From Flavobacterium sp. SLB02 (GTDB lineage: Bacteria > Bacteroidota > Bacteroidia > Flavobacteriales > Flavobacteriaceae): a DNA stretch of 64,000 nucleotides. Numbering within the stretch: position 1 is the stretch's first letter; every line of letters begins with the position of its first letter. The notes under the pieces were generated by a model. That model ran no database searches and was not told the DNA's origin. It saw only the letters and a program-made list of their open reading frames with translations. The stretch covers positions 4,465,186 through 4,529,185 of the forward strand of contig NZ_CP045928.1 of NCBI RefSeq assembly GCF_009664855.1. Reading direction: 5' to 3'. This document shows, piece by piece, positions 35,802 through 44,617 of the stretch. Position numbers and translations under genes: made by a program.

Positions 35802-37139
35802 TTAATTATGTTTTAAAACTTCCGGAAACAACAACATAAAGGTTGTACCTTCATTTAGAGCAGAAGAAACTTTTATCTCGATATGATGAAAAGAAGCAAT
35901 ACTATCAGCAATTGCAAGCCCTAACCCCTGACCTTCCTGATCTGAACTAATTCTGGCAAACCTGTTGAATATATTTTCGATTTGAACCATATTCATCCCG
36001 ATACCGGAATCTGCAATCGAAATAAAATAACGATTTTCTAAAAAACCATCTGTAACTATAATGCTTCCGTTGGGTTTATTGTATTTTATTGCATTGGTTA
36101 CCAGATTATAAATCAAAATATGAATCAGTGTTTTATTTCCTGTAAAGAAAAAATCATGTTCCATCTTGTTTAGAAACTGAATTTCCCTATCATCAATTCG
36201 ATCTTGTAAATCCTCCTGAAGATCTGCAATGATCTCATGAAAATTTACATCTTCATTTGCCTCGTACTGATTGTTTTCGATTCGCGAAATCAACAATAAG
36301 TTATTGATGATTTTTTTTAGCATATCTAAAGTTCTTAAAGAACCCGCGATTTTATCGAAAGCATTATCATCAAGAGAATCATTTTGAAGCAAATTCTCGA
36401 ACTTATTTTTAAGCAAAGCAATAGGCGTAAGCAACTCATGAGAGACATTCGAAATGAATTGTTTTTCTTTTTTAAAAAGCTCCGCAATACGATCCATCAT
36501 CTGGTTTAAAACAAAATCGAGTTCCCTAAAATCCCTCGATCTCGCTTTTATTGGCGTATGATCAAAAGCTTCAGGTTCGTTGACACGCCTTATCTTGGTA
36601 TCAATAATTTTATAGAAGGGCTTCAGTAAATATTCGATATAAAAAGTATCTGCCAAAAAAGTAATCAGCAGGATAACTACAAAGACAATTATAATAAAAA
36701 ACCGAATAATAAATGTAAGGTCATTTATTTCTGCAAGACTGCTCCCTATTTCTAAATTATACCCCTGATTGCCAAAAGTAAAATGATATTGTAAAATTCT
36801 ATATTCATTCTCCTCACCTTCTATAACGCGATATTCATTAGTAAAAACAGCTTTCTTTTTGGCAATTTTTACCGGCGATTTCGAAAGCACCAAAAACTCA
36901 CTATGTAAGGTAGAAAATTGCGAATAGGTTTCGGTAGAATCATCTGAGTTTTCGATAAAATCATTTATCTCATTTTGATCTAAATGCTGTATGAATTTTT
37001 GTTTTTTCTCCAGCAACCCGTTATTAATATGCCTGTAAACAACATTTTCGACCAGGATGGGCAACATTAGCCACAAAACTAAAATCACCAACAATCTTGT
37101 TAGCGCATTAAAAATAGCCAATTGATGCTTTATCTTCAC
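35802..37139 (-). CDS. Sensor histidine kinase
   Basis: The 445-residue membrane kinase has a first membrane segment at about 12-32, a periplasmic sensor region of about 110 residues, a second segment near 143-165, a HAMP-like linker, HisKA with the phospho-accepting His in FISNVSHELLTPIALLKN, and a HATPase domain (NLVTNAIKYNKPNGS, ISIADSGIGMN, QGLGLAIADSI). It is ten bases after the response regulator gene, so the two form a two-component pair. The sensed signal is unknown. Confidence 0.95.
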   Translation of the reverse strand: MKIKHQLAIFNALTRLLVILVLWLMLPILVENVVYRHINNGLLEKKQKFIQHLDQNEINDFIENSDDSTETYSQFSTLHSEFLVLSKSPVKIAKKKAVFTNEYRVIEGEENEYRILQYHFTFGNQGYNLEIGSSLAEINDLTFIIRFFIIIVFVVILLITFLADTFYIEYLLKPFYKIIDTKIRRVNEPEAFDHTPIKARSRDFRELDFVLNQMMDRIAELFKKEKQFISNVSHELLTPIALLKNKFENLLQNDSLDDNAFDKIAGSLRTLDMLKKIINNLLLISRIENNQYEANEDVNFHEIIADLQEDLQDRIDDREIQFLNKMEHDFFFTGNKTLIHILIYNLVTNAIKYNKPNGSIIVTDGFLENRYFISIADSGIGMNMVQIENIFNRFARISSDQEGQGLGLAIADSIASFHHIEIKVSSALNEGTTFMLLFPEVLKHN

Positions 37140-37149
37140 AATATTTTAT

Positions 37150-37824
37150 TTACTCATTAATACGATAGCCAACATTTCTAACAGTTTCGAACCAATCGAT
37201 AGCAGTATGTTTGTCGAGTTTTTTTCGAAGATTTCGAACATGAACATCAATAAAATTAGAATCTGAATTGACCTCCAGGATGTCTCCCCAAATATGTTCT
37301 GTAAGTTGTAATCTGGTAATTACGCGATTTTTATTCAATACTAAATACTGAAAAATATCAAATTCTTTTTTAGTAAGACTGATAGGAACATTATCGTAAC
37401 TCACTTTATAATCCTGAAGCTGCAGCAAAAAACCGTGAATACTTAAACTGTTTACAGTAAAACCATGAATTCTGCGAATTACAGCAAATAATCTCGCGCT
37501 AAGTTCTGTCAAGGCAAAAGGTTTAGTCAAATAATCATCGGCTCCTAAATGCAGGCCATTTATTCTGTCATCTAACTCGCCCCTGGCCGTAAGTACAATA
37601 ACAGCTATTTTCGATTTTGTTTTTCGAACCGTTTGCAAAACCTCAAATCCATCTCCATCAGGCAAACCAAGATCAAGAAGCATCGCATCATAATCGTTAC
37701 TATTTACTTCTTCGAGAGCATCGCTGCAATTATGAGCAATCTTGCATACGTAACCTACGTTGCACAAAAAATCATAAACTTCGACCGCAAGTTCCTTATT
37801 ATCTTCAACAATTAGAATATTCAT
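37150..37824 (-). CDS. OmpR-family response regulator
   Basis: The 224-residue regulator has a receiver domain with the phospho-acceptor Asp in DAMLLDLGLPDGDG near 51, the conserved Thr (VLTARG) and Lys (LTKPFALTEL), and a C-terminal winged-helix domain (SLTKKEFDIFQYLVLNKNRV ... VHVRNLRKKLD). OmpR-type regulators bind direct repeats with about one helical turn of spacing, which matches the TCTTCAT repeats at both neighbouring small-protein promoters. It precedes its kinase by ten bases. Confidence 0.95.
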   Translation of the reverse strand: MNILIVEDNKELAVEVYDFLCNVGYVCKIAHNCSDALEEVNSNDYDAMLLDLGLPDGDGFEVLQTVRKTKSKIAVIVLTARGELDDRINGLHLGADDYLTKPFALTELSARLFAVIRRIHGFTVNSLSIHGFLLQLQDYKVSYDNVPISLTKKEFDIFQYLVLNKNRVITRLQLTEHIWGDILEVNSDSNFIDVHVRNLRKKLDKHTAIDWFETVRNVGYRINE

Positions 37825-37904
37825 AATACAGCGTTTAAGCGCAAATAAATTTAAGCAATTCTAAAAAACATTATTGCGCATTATTAAAAAATTAACGAAT
37901 CAAA

Positions 37905-37934
37905 AAAAGCTGATAAATTTCTTTACCAGCTTTC
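37905..37934 (-). terminator. Terminator downstream of small secreted protein gene 2
   Basis: AAAAGCTG (37905-37912) pairs with CAGCTTTC (37927-37934) with partial inner pairing. It closely resembles the hairpin at 35412-35443, so the duplicated unit seems to extend through the terminator. Confidence 0.7.
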
Positions 37935-38013
37935 TCCATCTGCATTCTCATAATCATTACTTCTGTTTTGCCTCCTTTACAATTCTTTGAAAGCAAAACA
38001 AAAACAACTTTTA

Positions 38014-38196
38014 TTATTTCACCTTAGCTGTCTCTGCTTTAGGAGCTTCTGCTTTTGCTTTTTTATCAGCTTTGTTTTTGTGGTGTTTTGTAGCTTTAAC
38101 TTCTTTTGCAGGGGCTGCCTGAGTTGGAGCTGTTTGAGCACTTACCATTGCAGTTGTTCCTAAAACTGCTACTAATAACATCAATAAATTTCTCAT
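38014..38196 (-). CDS. Small secreted Lys/Ala-rich protein, paralogue 2
   Basis: The 60-residue product has the signal peptide MRNLLMLLVAVLGTTAMVSA followed by a basic mature part (QTAPTQAAPAKEVKATKHHKNKADKKAKAEAPKA). The signal peptide and the KADKKAK core closely match paralogue 1, while the rest differs, so the two genes diverged after duplication. It is upstream of the response regulator on the same strand, behind its own terminator. Confidence 0.85.
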   Translation of the reverse strand: MRNLLMLLVAVLGTTAMVSAQTAPTQAAPAKEVKATKHHKNKADKKAKAEAPKAETAKVK

Positions 38197-38238
38197 GATT
38201 TCTACTATTTAAAAATTAATACCTTTTATTTTACAGAT

Positions 38239-38274
38239 CAAATGTACCCCTGTAATATGAAGACAAAATGAAGA
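38239..38274 (-). promoter_or_regulatory. Promoter with TCTTCAT direct repeat, small protein gene 2
   Basis: On the minus strand, TCTTCAT (38274-38268), four bases, TCTTCAT (38263-38257) overlap a TTTG -33 element. After 17 bases comes TACATTTG (38246-38239). Spacing and arrangement equal those at 35740-35775, although the 17-base spacers differ in sequence, so the repeat has been conserved selectively. Confidence 0.7.
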
Positions 38275-38326
38275 AATCCCTGATCATAATTATTTTAACT
38301 TGACATTAACTATTTGGGGTTTTTCT

Positions 38327-38456
38327 ACCATATAAGTGATATAAGCTCATTTAATTTTATCACCGAAATGTTAGACACGCTGCTGTGCGTCTCTGCAATG
38401 CTTTGCATCTTTACGCAGCGTACGCTGGTAAAATGAACTTATATCACTTATATGGT
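38327..38456. repeat. 130-base inverted-repeat element upstream of polA
   Basis: The ends ACCATATAAGTGATATAAG(C/T)TCATTT form 26-base inverted repeats (38327-38352 and 38431-38456) with one mismatch. Inside is a second hairpin around AGACACGCTGCTGTGCGTCT (38374-38393). The element has no coding content and looks like a MITE or a dispersed regulatory repeat. It ends 67 bases before polA. Confidence 0.75.
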
Positions 38457-38523
38457 AAAAAATTTCTTTTTTGATTAATTTTTGAGACCCAATTGTTTAT
38501 TTTTACACACTAATATTTTTTTT

Positions 38524-41370
38524 ATGTCAACTCAAAAACGTCTTTTTCTTCTCGATGCTTACGCTTTAATATTTCGTGGTTATTATGCCTTTATAAAGAA
38601 TCCGCGAATCAACTCAAAAGGAATGGATACATCAGCGATTATGGGTTTCATGAATTCGCTTTTGGATGTTATTAAACGTGAAAAACCAGATCATTTGGCC
38701 GTTGCTTTTGATAAAGGCGGAAGTCATGTAAGAACTGAAATGTTTACCGAATATAAAGCCAATCGCGATGCTACTCCGGAAGCGATAAAAATTGCGATAC
38801 CTTATATTCAGGATTTATTAAGAGCAATGCATATTCCTATTATAGAAATAGAAGGCTGTGAGGCCGATGATTTGATTGGAACAATTGCCAAACAAGCCGA
38901 AAAAGAAAACTACAAAGTTTTTATGGTGACTCCTGATAAGGATTTCGCACAATTAGTTTCTGAAAATATATTCATGTACAAACCAGCCCGTATGGGGAAT
39001 GGTATCGAAATTTGGGGAGTTCCTGAAGTTTTGGCAAAATTTGAAATCGAAAAACCGGAACAGGTAATCGATTTTCTGGGAATGATGGGAGATGCTGTCG
39101 ATAACATTCCGGGATTGCCAGGAGTTGGTGAAGTAACTGCCAAAAAGTTCCTGAAAGAATTTGGGTCGATGGAAAACCTTCTTGAAAATACACATTTACT
39201 GAAAGGTAAAATGAAAGAGAATATCGAGGCCAATAAAGAAAAAGGAATTTTATCTAAAAAACTAGCTACTATTATATGTGACTGCGATGTTGTTTTTAAT
39301 GAAAACGACTACGAACTTTCACGTCCTGATATTGAAAGAACTGACGCTATTTTTCAGGAATTGGAATTTAGAAGAATGGCCGAACAATTTGATAATTTAT
39401 TTAAAGTAGGCGGCGGAAACGAACTGGCAAATGCAGGTCAGCCATCGGATGCTAAATTGTATAAAAAACCACAACCTAAAAATGAGGATCAGTTTGATCT
39501 TTTTGGAGGTGGTGCCACTACAGATGAAATTACAGAAGAAAGAACTTCATTTTACAATACTTTAGAAAACACACCTCACTCCTATCAAGCTGTAGAAGGC
39601 GATTTAGGAATTAAATTATTGATCCAAAATTTACAAAAACAGACTGCTGTTTGTTTTGATACCGAAACTACTGGTTTAGATGCTTTGCATGCTGAATTGG
39701 TCGGAATGTCTTTTGCTTATGAAAAAGGAAAAGCATTTTACGTTCCGTTTCCGGAAAGTCAGGAAGAAGCTCAGACTTTAGTAGATAAATTCAAGCCATT
39801 TTTCGAGAACGAAAACATCGAAAAAATTGGTCAAAACTTAAAATACGACTTAAAGATTCTTTCTAATTATGGCGTTGTTGTAAAAGGAAAACTTTTCGAC
39901 ACCATGATTGCGCATTATCTGATCAATCCGGATATGCGTCATAATATGGATATTCTAGCAGAAACGTATTTGAAATACTCTCCAAAATCAATTGAAACTT
40001 TAATTGGTAAAAAAGGAAAAAATCAAATTACGATGCGAGACGTAGCTCTTGAAGAAATCAAAGAATACGCTGCCGAAGATGCTGATATTACATTACAACT
40101 AAAAGAACTTTTTACTGCCGAATTAGACAAAACCGAAACTAAAAAGTTATTCGACGAAATCGAGATTCCGTTAGTAAGTGTTCTGGCCGATATGGAAACA
40201 GAAGGAATTCGTTTAGATGTGGAGTTTTTAAGCATAATGTCTAAAGAAATGGACATTGAGATTAAATCTCTGGAAGAAAAAATATACGAAACCGCAGGAG
40301 AAAAATTCAACCTTGCCTCTCCAAAACAATTAGGAGATATCTTATTTGATAAATTAAAAATTGGCGGAGCAAAACAAAAGAAAACCAAAACCGGTCAATA
40401 TGCGACCGGCGAAGAAGTCTTAACGTATTTAGCCAACGACAATCCAATTGTAAAACAAATTCTGGATTGGCGCCAGATGGTAAAACTACAAAGCACTTAT
40501 ATTTTGGCTTTGCCGGAACAAGTAGACAAAAAGACCTTACGCGTTCATACCGATTATATGCAAACTGTTGCAGCAACAGGACGTTTAAGTTCTAATAATC
40601 CGAACTTACAGAACATCCCAATTCGTACCGAAAGAGGCCGTCAGATTCGTAAAGCTTTTGTTGCCCGCGATGAAAACCATACTTTAATCTCTGCCGATTA
40701 CTCGCAAATAGAATTAAGAATTATTGCTGCCTTAAGTGGCGAAGAAAATATGATTGCCGCTTTCCAGAACGGAGAAGACATTCATAAAGCTACGGCTGCA
40801 AAAGTATTTGATGTGCCGTTAGACGAAGTTTCACGCGAACAAAGAAGTAATGCCAAAACCGTAAACTTTGGTATTATATATGGTGTTTCTGCTTTCGGAT
40901 TAAGCAACCAGACTTCATTATCGCGTAGCGAAAGTGCTGCATTGATCGAAGCGTATTATAAAACATACCCGAGATTAAGATCTTATATTAATGAACAAAT
41001 TGAATTTGCCCGCGAAAATGGTTACGTACAAACGATCTTAGGCCGTCGCCGATATTTAAAAGATATCAACTCAGCAAATGCAGTAGTGAGAAGTGCTGCC
41101 GAAAGAAATGCCGTAAACGCACCAATTCAGGGAAGTGCTGCCGATGTCATTAAAATAGCTATGATCAACATTCATAAAAAACTAAAAGAAGAAAACTGGA
41201 AATCAAGAATGCTACTTCAGGTTCATGATGAGCTTGTGTTCGATGTTCACAACGATGAACTCGAGAAAATTCAGCCTATGATCAAACACGAAATGGAAAA
41301 TGCTTTTATGATGAGTGTTCCTTTAGATGTTGAACTTGGTTTGGGTAAAGACTGGTTGGAAGCGCATTAA
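38524..41370 (+). CDS. polA: DNA polymerase I
   Basis: The 948-residue enzyme has the 5' flap nuclease domain (about 1-290, FLLDAYALIFRGYYAF; FLGMMGDAVDNIPGLPGVG), a 3'-5' exonuclease domain with the acidic residues of CFDTETTGLDALHAELVG intact near 380, and a family A polymerase domain (SADYSQIELRIIAAL, RSNAKTVNFGIIYG and QVHDELVFDV with the catalytic Asp). It repairs DNA and matures Okazaki fragments. I chose ATG 38524 (MSTQKRL); a longer frame from 38482 lacks the family's conserved start. Confidence 0.97.
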   Translation: MSTQKRLFLLDAYALIFRGYYAFIKNPRINSKGMDTSAIMGFMNSLLDVIKREKPDHLAVAFDKGGSHVRTEMFTEYKANRDATPEAIKIAIPYIQDLLRAMHIPIIEIEGCEADDLIGTIAKQAEKENYKVFMVTPDKDFAQLVSENIFMYKPARMGNGIEIWGVPEVLAKFEIEKPEQVIDFLGMMGDAVDNIPGLPGVGEVTAKKFLKEFGSMENLLENTHLLKGKMKENIEANKEKGILSKKLATIICDCDVVFNENDYELSRPDIERTDAIFQELEFRRMAEQFDNLFKVGGGNELANAGQPSDAKLYKKPQPKNEDQFDLFGGGATTDEITEERTSFYNTLENTPHSYQAVEGDLGIKLLIQNLQKQTAVCFDTETTGLDALHAELVGMSFAYEKGKAFYVPFPESQEEAQTLVDKFKPFFENENIEKIGQNLKYDLKILSNYGVVVKGKLFDTMIAHYLINPDMRHNMDILAETYLKYSPKSIETLIGKKGKNQITMRDVALEEIKEYAAEDADITLQLKELFTAELDKTETKKLFDEIEIPLVSVLADMETEGIRLDVEFLSIMSKEMDIEIKSLEEKIYETAGEKFNLASPKQLGDILFDKLKIGGAKQKKTKTGQYATGEEVLTYLANDNPIVKQILDWRQMVKLQSTYILALPEQVDKKTLRVHTDYMQTVAATGRLSSNNPNLQNIPIRTERGRQIRKAFVARDENHTLISADYSQIELRIIAALSGEENMIAAFQNGEDIHKATAAKVFDVPLDEVSREQRSNAKTVNFGIIYGVSAFGLSNQTSLSRSESAALIEAYYKTYPRLRSYINEQIEFARENGYVQTILGRRRYLKDINSANAVVRSAAERNAVNAPIQGSAADVIKIAMINIHKKLKEENWKSRMLLQVHDELVFDVHNDELEKIQPMIKHEMENAFMMSVPLDVELGLGKDWLEAH

Positions 41371-41448
41371 TAATTTTAGATTTTTTGATTGTAGATTTTA
41401 GATTTTCTGAATCAGTAAACAATTATTCATCAAGAAACAGCCGATCTT

Positions 41449-41573
41449 GTCATTTCGACAAAGAAGACCCGAGCGATAGCGAACAGGCGAAGCAAATCTT
41501 CCCAAGTAACTCCGCAACGAGAATCCAATCTTTATCGAGCTTCTCGCGAAGATTTCTCCTTCGTCGAAATGAT
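41449..41573. repeat. 125-base GTCATTTCGAC inverted-repeat element
   Basis: The terminal repeats are GTCATTTCGAC (41449-41459) and GTCGAAATGAT (41563-41573). Inside are CGAAGCAAATCTTC and its near-complement GCGAAGATTTCTCC, so the element can fold over most of its length. Bases 41466-41493 reappear, inverted, at 28945-28974. A 213-base open frame across it (41385-41597) is not considered a gene. Confidence 0.75.
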
Positions 41574-41602
41574 AAAAATGGCGAAATTCACAAATAATAT
41601 AT

Positions 41603-41639
41603 AAAAAAAGGACTATTCAAAAGAACAGTCCTTTTTTTT
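41603..41639. terminator. Bidirectional terminator between polA and the LacI-type gene
   Basis: AAAAAAAGGACT (41603-41614) pairs with AGTCCTTTTTTT (41628-41639), with T-runs on both strands. It can end both convergent transcripts. Confidence 0.9.
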
Positions 41640-41660
41640 ATAACCTATATATTAGTATAC

Positions 41661-42686
41661 TTATTTTTTTCTAGTCGATTCTCTTTCTTTCAACTTCGTC
41701 TTAATAACGATAGTTTCGTAATCAGAAGTTTCTTCTTCAGACTCTTCTAAACGTTTGATCAATTGCTTAGCAGCAACTTCTCCAATTTCAATTCCGTGTT
41801 GACTTACAGTTGTCAAACTTGGCGATAAACGTCTTGAAGCTAAAATTCCATCGGCAAAACCTATAATCGAAATATCTTCAGGAACTCTATATCCTTTTTT
41901 CAAACTCACACGCAATGCGGCAACTGAATCATTTTCATCCAAAGCAAAAATGGCATCAACTTTATTATCAAAAATGGCATCAATTCTGGCTTTCATATCA
42001 TCTTCAGAATCTGTACGAAGAATAATTTTCTCGTTTACCGGAATATTATTATCAGCCAAAGCTTTCAAATATCCATCAGCTCTTAATTTTCCAACACTTA
42101 AATTATCGACAGAAGAAATCAAGGCAATATTTTTACATCCTAAATTAATTAAATGCTGAGTTGAGTTTAAAGCTGAATCGAAATCATCAACCACAACTTT
42201 ATCACATTCTACTTCATCTGCAATACGGTCAAACATTACGATTGGAGTTCCGTCGTTTATAATAGCAGAGAAATGACTATAATCCTGAAGTTTTTGAGCT
42301 TCTTGAGAAACTGACAAAATGAATCCGTCAATTGTTCCGTTGCTCAACATTTCAAGTGTATGAATTTCTTTCTCTAAAGATTCATTCGAAATACACGTAA
42401 TTACATTATATCCTTTTTTATCGGCCACTTTTTCGATACCGCTAAACACCTTAGCAAAAAAGGAGTTTAATATATTAGGTATAATTACACCAATCGTTTT
42501 CGTCTTACGATTCTTTAAATTCAGACCAATAACATTCGGTTTATAATTTTTGAGTTTGGCATACTCCTTAATCTTCACCTTCGTTTGCTCACTAATTTCC
42601 GGACTGTCATTTAACGCCTTAGAAACCGTAGACACAGAAACACCTAGTTCTTTCGCAATTTGTTTTAGAGTTGCTTTAGCTTTCAT
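41661..42686 (-). CDS. LacI-family transcriptional regulator
   Basis: The 341-residue protein has an N-terminal LacI helix-turn-helix (TLKQIAKELGVSVSTVSKAL, residues 4-25) with hinge helix, then a periplasmic-binding-protein-like sensor domain (TIGVIIPNILNSFFAKVFSG ... SIIGFADGILA). It should bind a sugar or similar small effector. No carbohydrate genes are adjacent, so its targets are unknown; the divergent ferritin-like genes 195 bases away are a candidate only by position. Confidence 0.94.
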   Translation of the reverse strand: MKAKATLKQIAKELGVSVSTVSKALNDSPEISEQTKVKIKEYAKLKNYKPNVIGLNLKNRKTKTIGVIIPNILNSFFAKVFSGIEKVADKKGYNVITCISNESLEKEIHTLEMLSNGTIDGFILSVSQEAQKLQDYSHFSAIINDGTPIVMFDRIADEVECDKVVVDDFDSALNSTQHLINLGCKNIALISSVDNLSVGKLRADGYLKALADNNIPVNEKIILRTDSEDDMKARIDAIFDNKVDAIFALDENDSVAALRVSLKKGYRVPEDISIIGFADGILASRRLSPSLTTVSQHGIEIGEVAAKQLIKRLEESEEETSDYETIVIKTKLKERESTRKK

Positions 42687-42712
42687 TTAAAAATAATTTT
42701 ATGTAATTAATA

Positions 42713-42744
42713 CAAATATAGTAGAATTACCTAAAATAAAACAA
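42713..42744 (-). promoter_or_regulatory. Predicted promoter of the LacI-type gene
   Basis: On the minus strand, TTG (42744-42742), 21 bases, TATATTTG (42720-42713). The -7 box is an exact consensus match, 26 bases upstream of the start codon. Confidence 0.55.
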
Positions 42745-42834
42745 AAAACACCTACCAGTATTTGAATTTGTAAGGTCTTTTTAAAATAATTTTAAAATAC
42801 TGCGATTTTTCAAAACCGCCTGTCTTAAAATTAC

Positions 42835-42861
42835 GTTAATAACTTAATACATGTTATTAAC
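42835..42861. promoter_or_regulatory. 9-base inverted repeat ahead of the ferritin-like genes
   Basis: GTTAATAAC (42835-42843) and GTTATTAAC (42853-42861) form a perfect inverted repeat with a nine-base spacer, 20 bases before the start codon. It could be an operator or an mRNA hairpin near the start. No protein is assigned. Confidence 0.5.
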
Positions 42862-42881
42862 CTTTTTAAAAAACCTAGATT

Positions 42882-43628
42882 ATGAAAAACGAAGTTAAAA
42901 TTCATGAAGTTGACCCTTCATTGAATAACAGAAGGAGCTTCCTTAAGCTCAGCGGACTAACATTAGTTACTGCAGGTTTGGTTTTAGCTGGGTGCAGCGA
43001 CAATGATAATGATAACGATATGGAAGATACATCGTTACCAGGAGTAAAAAATGGTGTCTTTGATTTAGGCTCTGGAGATTTTGGAGTATTAACGTATGCT
43101 TATGCTCTTGAACAACTAGAAGCCGACTTTTATACTAAAGTTGTAAATTCTACAAGCTTTAACAGTGCATTTAATGATACCGAACGTCAGGTTCTAACCG
43201 ACTTGTATCATCATGAAGTAATTCACAGAGATTTTTTTAAAGCTGCTTTATCCGGAGCGCTTCCTGATCCGAGTTCACAATTGCTTCCTACTCTTGCTTT
43301 TAATTATGGTTCTCTGAATTTTAATAGCCGTACCGAAGTTCTTGCAACAGCCAAAGCGCTGGAAGATACAGGAGTTGCTGCTTATAACGGAGCCGGAAAA
43401 CTAATTAAAAGCGCTGATTATTTACTATTAGCAGGGAAAATTGTTTCGGTAGAAGCCCGACATGCAGCCGCTATTAGAAGTTTAATTAATCCTAACTCTA
43501 AGGATTTTGCTGGTGATGATATTATAAGTACATCTACTGGTTTAGATGTTGCTAAAGATCCTTCTAAAATTTTACCAATTGCAGGAGGCTTCATTACTAC
43601 AAAATTTACTGCCAAATATTTACCTTAA
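42882..43628 (+). CDS. Exported ferritin-like protein 1
   Basis: The 248-residue protein has a twin-arginine-like signal (RRSFLKLSG) with a lipobox LAGC at 36-39 and an acidic Asp/Asn run (CSDNDNDNDM). The rest is a ferritin-like four-helix domain with the di-iron pattern of YALEQLEADFYTKV, HHEVIHRDFFKAAL, LEDTGVAAYNG and VEARHAAAIR. It resembles the desiccation-related, 'ferritin-like domain' proteins of Bacteroidota. Function is uncertain. It is paralogous to the next gene, 26 bases downstream. Confidence 0.88.
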   Translation: MKNEVKIHEVDPSLNNRRSFLKLSGLTLVTAGLVLAGCSDNDNDNDMEDTSLPGVKNGVFDLGSGDFGVLTYAYALEQLEADFYTKVVNSTSFNSAFNDTERQVLTDLYHHEVIHRDFFKAALSGALPDPSSQLLPTLAFNYGSLNFNSRTEVLATAKALEDTGVAAYNGAGKLIKSADYLLLAGKIVSVEARHAAAIRSLINPNSKDFAGDDIISTSTGLDVAKDPSKILPIAGGFITTKFTAKYLP

Positions 43629-43654
43629 TCTTAACTAGCTAAAACTTAGAAATT

Positions 43655-44467
43655 ATGAATATTTTAAAATTTATAGAAACGTTTACTGATGACAGCTTAA
43701 TGAGAAGCACTGGCTCTAGAAGAGATAGTTTTAATCAGTTTGGAAACATAGGAAAAACACTGGCATATGCATCGATCCCTTTTGGACTATCAGCTATGGC
43801 CAATAAAGCATTAGCAAAAGATATTACTGCAACACCGGCAACACCTATTGGAGCTTTGCAATTTGCCTTAACCTTAGAATACCTGGAAAACGAATTTTAT
43901 GCTATGGCTTTAGATTCTGGAGTAATTCCGGCATCAGAAAACGGCGGACGTGATTTAAAAGTTTTTCAACAAATAGCCGCACACGAGTCTAATCATGTTA
44001 AATTTTTAATTGCAGGACTGGGAGGACCAGGAAGTGCAAACTTCGTTGCTAAACCTACTTTTGATTTTACTGTGGGCGGAACATTTGACCCGTTTGGCAA
44101 CTATCAAACCTTTTTAGCATTGGCGCAAGCTTTTGAAGATACAGGAGTAAGAGCATACAAAGGACAGGCAGGAAATTTAATTTCTACACCTGATTTATTG
44201 ACTGCTGCACTACAAATTCACTCTGTAGAGGCACGTCATGCCTCTGAAGTAAGACGACTACGCGGATTAAAAGGATGGATTTCTAATGATGAAAGAGGCG
44301 CAGGAATGCCAGCAGCCACGCAAGGCGTTTACGCCGGCGAAGGAGTTACGGTGCAAGCAGGATTTAACACTGCCGCGGCATTTGGAGCTGCCGCTGGATC
44401 AGAAGCTTATGATGAGCCACTTACGACACAACAAGTTGTTGACATTGCCAATTTATTTATTGTTTAG
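43655..44467 (+). CDS. Ferritin-like protein 2
   Basis: The 270-residue paralogue has the same helix motifs (LTLEYLENEFYAMAL, AAHESNHVKFLI, AFEDTGVRAYKG, SVEARHASEVRRL) and a twin-arginine-like RRDSFNQFG at 23-31 ahead of a weak hydrophobic stretch, so export is plausible. An extra Gly/Ala-rich C-terminal region of about 50 residues distinguishes it. The pair is probably cotranscribed and may act together. A strong terminator follows. Confidence 0.87.
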   Translation: MNILKFIETFTDDSLMRSTGSRRDSFNQFGNIGKTLAYASIPFGLSAMANKALAKDITATPATPIGALQFALTLEYLENEFYAMALDSGVIPASENGGRDLKVFQQIAAHESNHVKFLIAGLGGPGSANFVAKPTFDFTVGGTFDPFGNYQTFLALAQAFEDTGVRAYKGQAGNLISTPDLLTAALQIHSVEARHASEVRRLRGLKGWISNDERGAGMPAATQGVYAGEGVTVQAGFNTAAAFGAAAGSEAYDEPLTTQQVVDIANLFIV

Positions 44468-44488
44468 CAAAAACAATTCTAAATATTG

Positions 44489-44524
44489 AACCACCTTCGC
44501 GTTATTGTGAAGGTGGTTTTTTTT
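44489..44524 (+). terminator. Terminator after the ferritin-like pair
   Basis: AACCACCTTC (44489-44498) pairs with GAAGGTGGTT (44509-44518), followed by a run of Ts. Confidence 0.9.
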
Positions 44525-44586
44525 TATTGTTTTAAATATAAAACTGATGCCCTGATTTTCAGCAGATAAAATATTCTTTTCAGGTA

Positions 44587-44617
44587 TTTGGTTTTAAAAT
44601 AATTAATTGTACTTTTG
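44587..44617 (+). promoter_or_regulatory. Predicted rplM-rpsI promoter
   Basis: TTTG (44587-44590), 19 bases, TACTTTTG (44610-44617) is an exact consensus promoter. Just after it, ATCCCC (44619-44624) and GGGGAT (44631-44636) form a hairpin at or near the transcript's 5' end, 25 bases before the start codon. Confidence 0.7.

Noticed and set aside
38327..38456. Interpretation as an origin or attachment site
   Set aside because: The repeats are terminal and MITE-like; no iteron series, integrase or tRNA target is nearby.
41385..41597. 70-codon ORF after polA
   Set aside because: It reads through the dispersed inverted-repeat element at 41449-41573.
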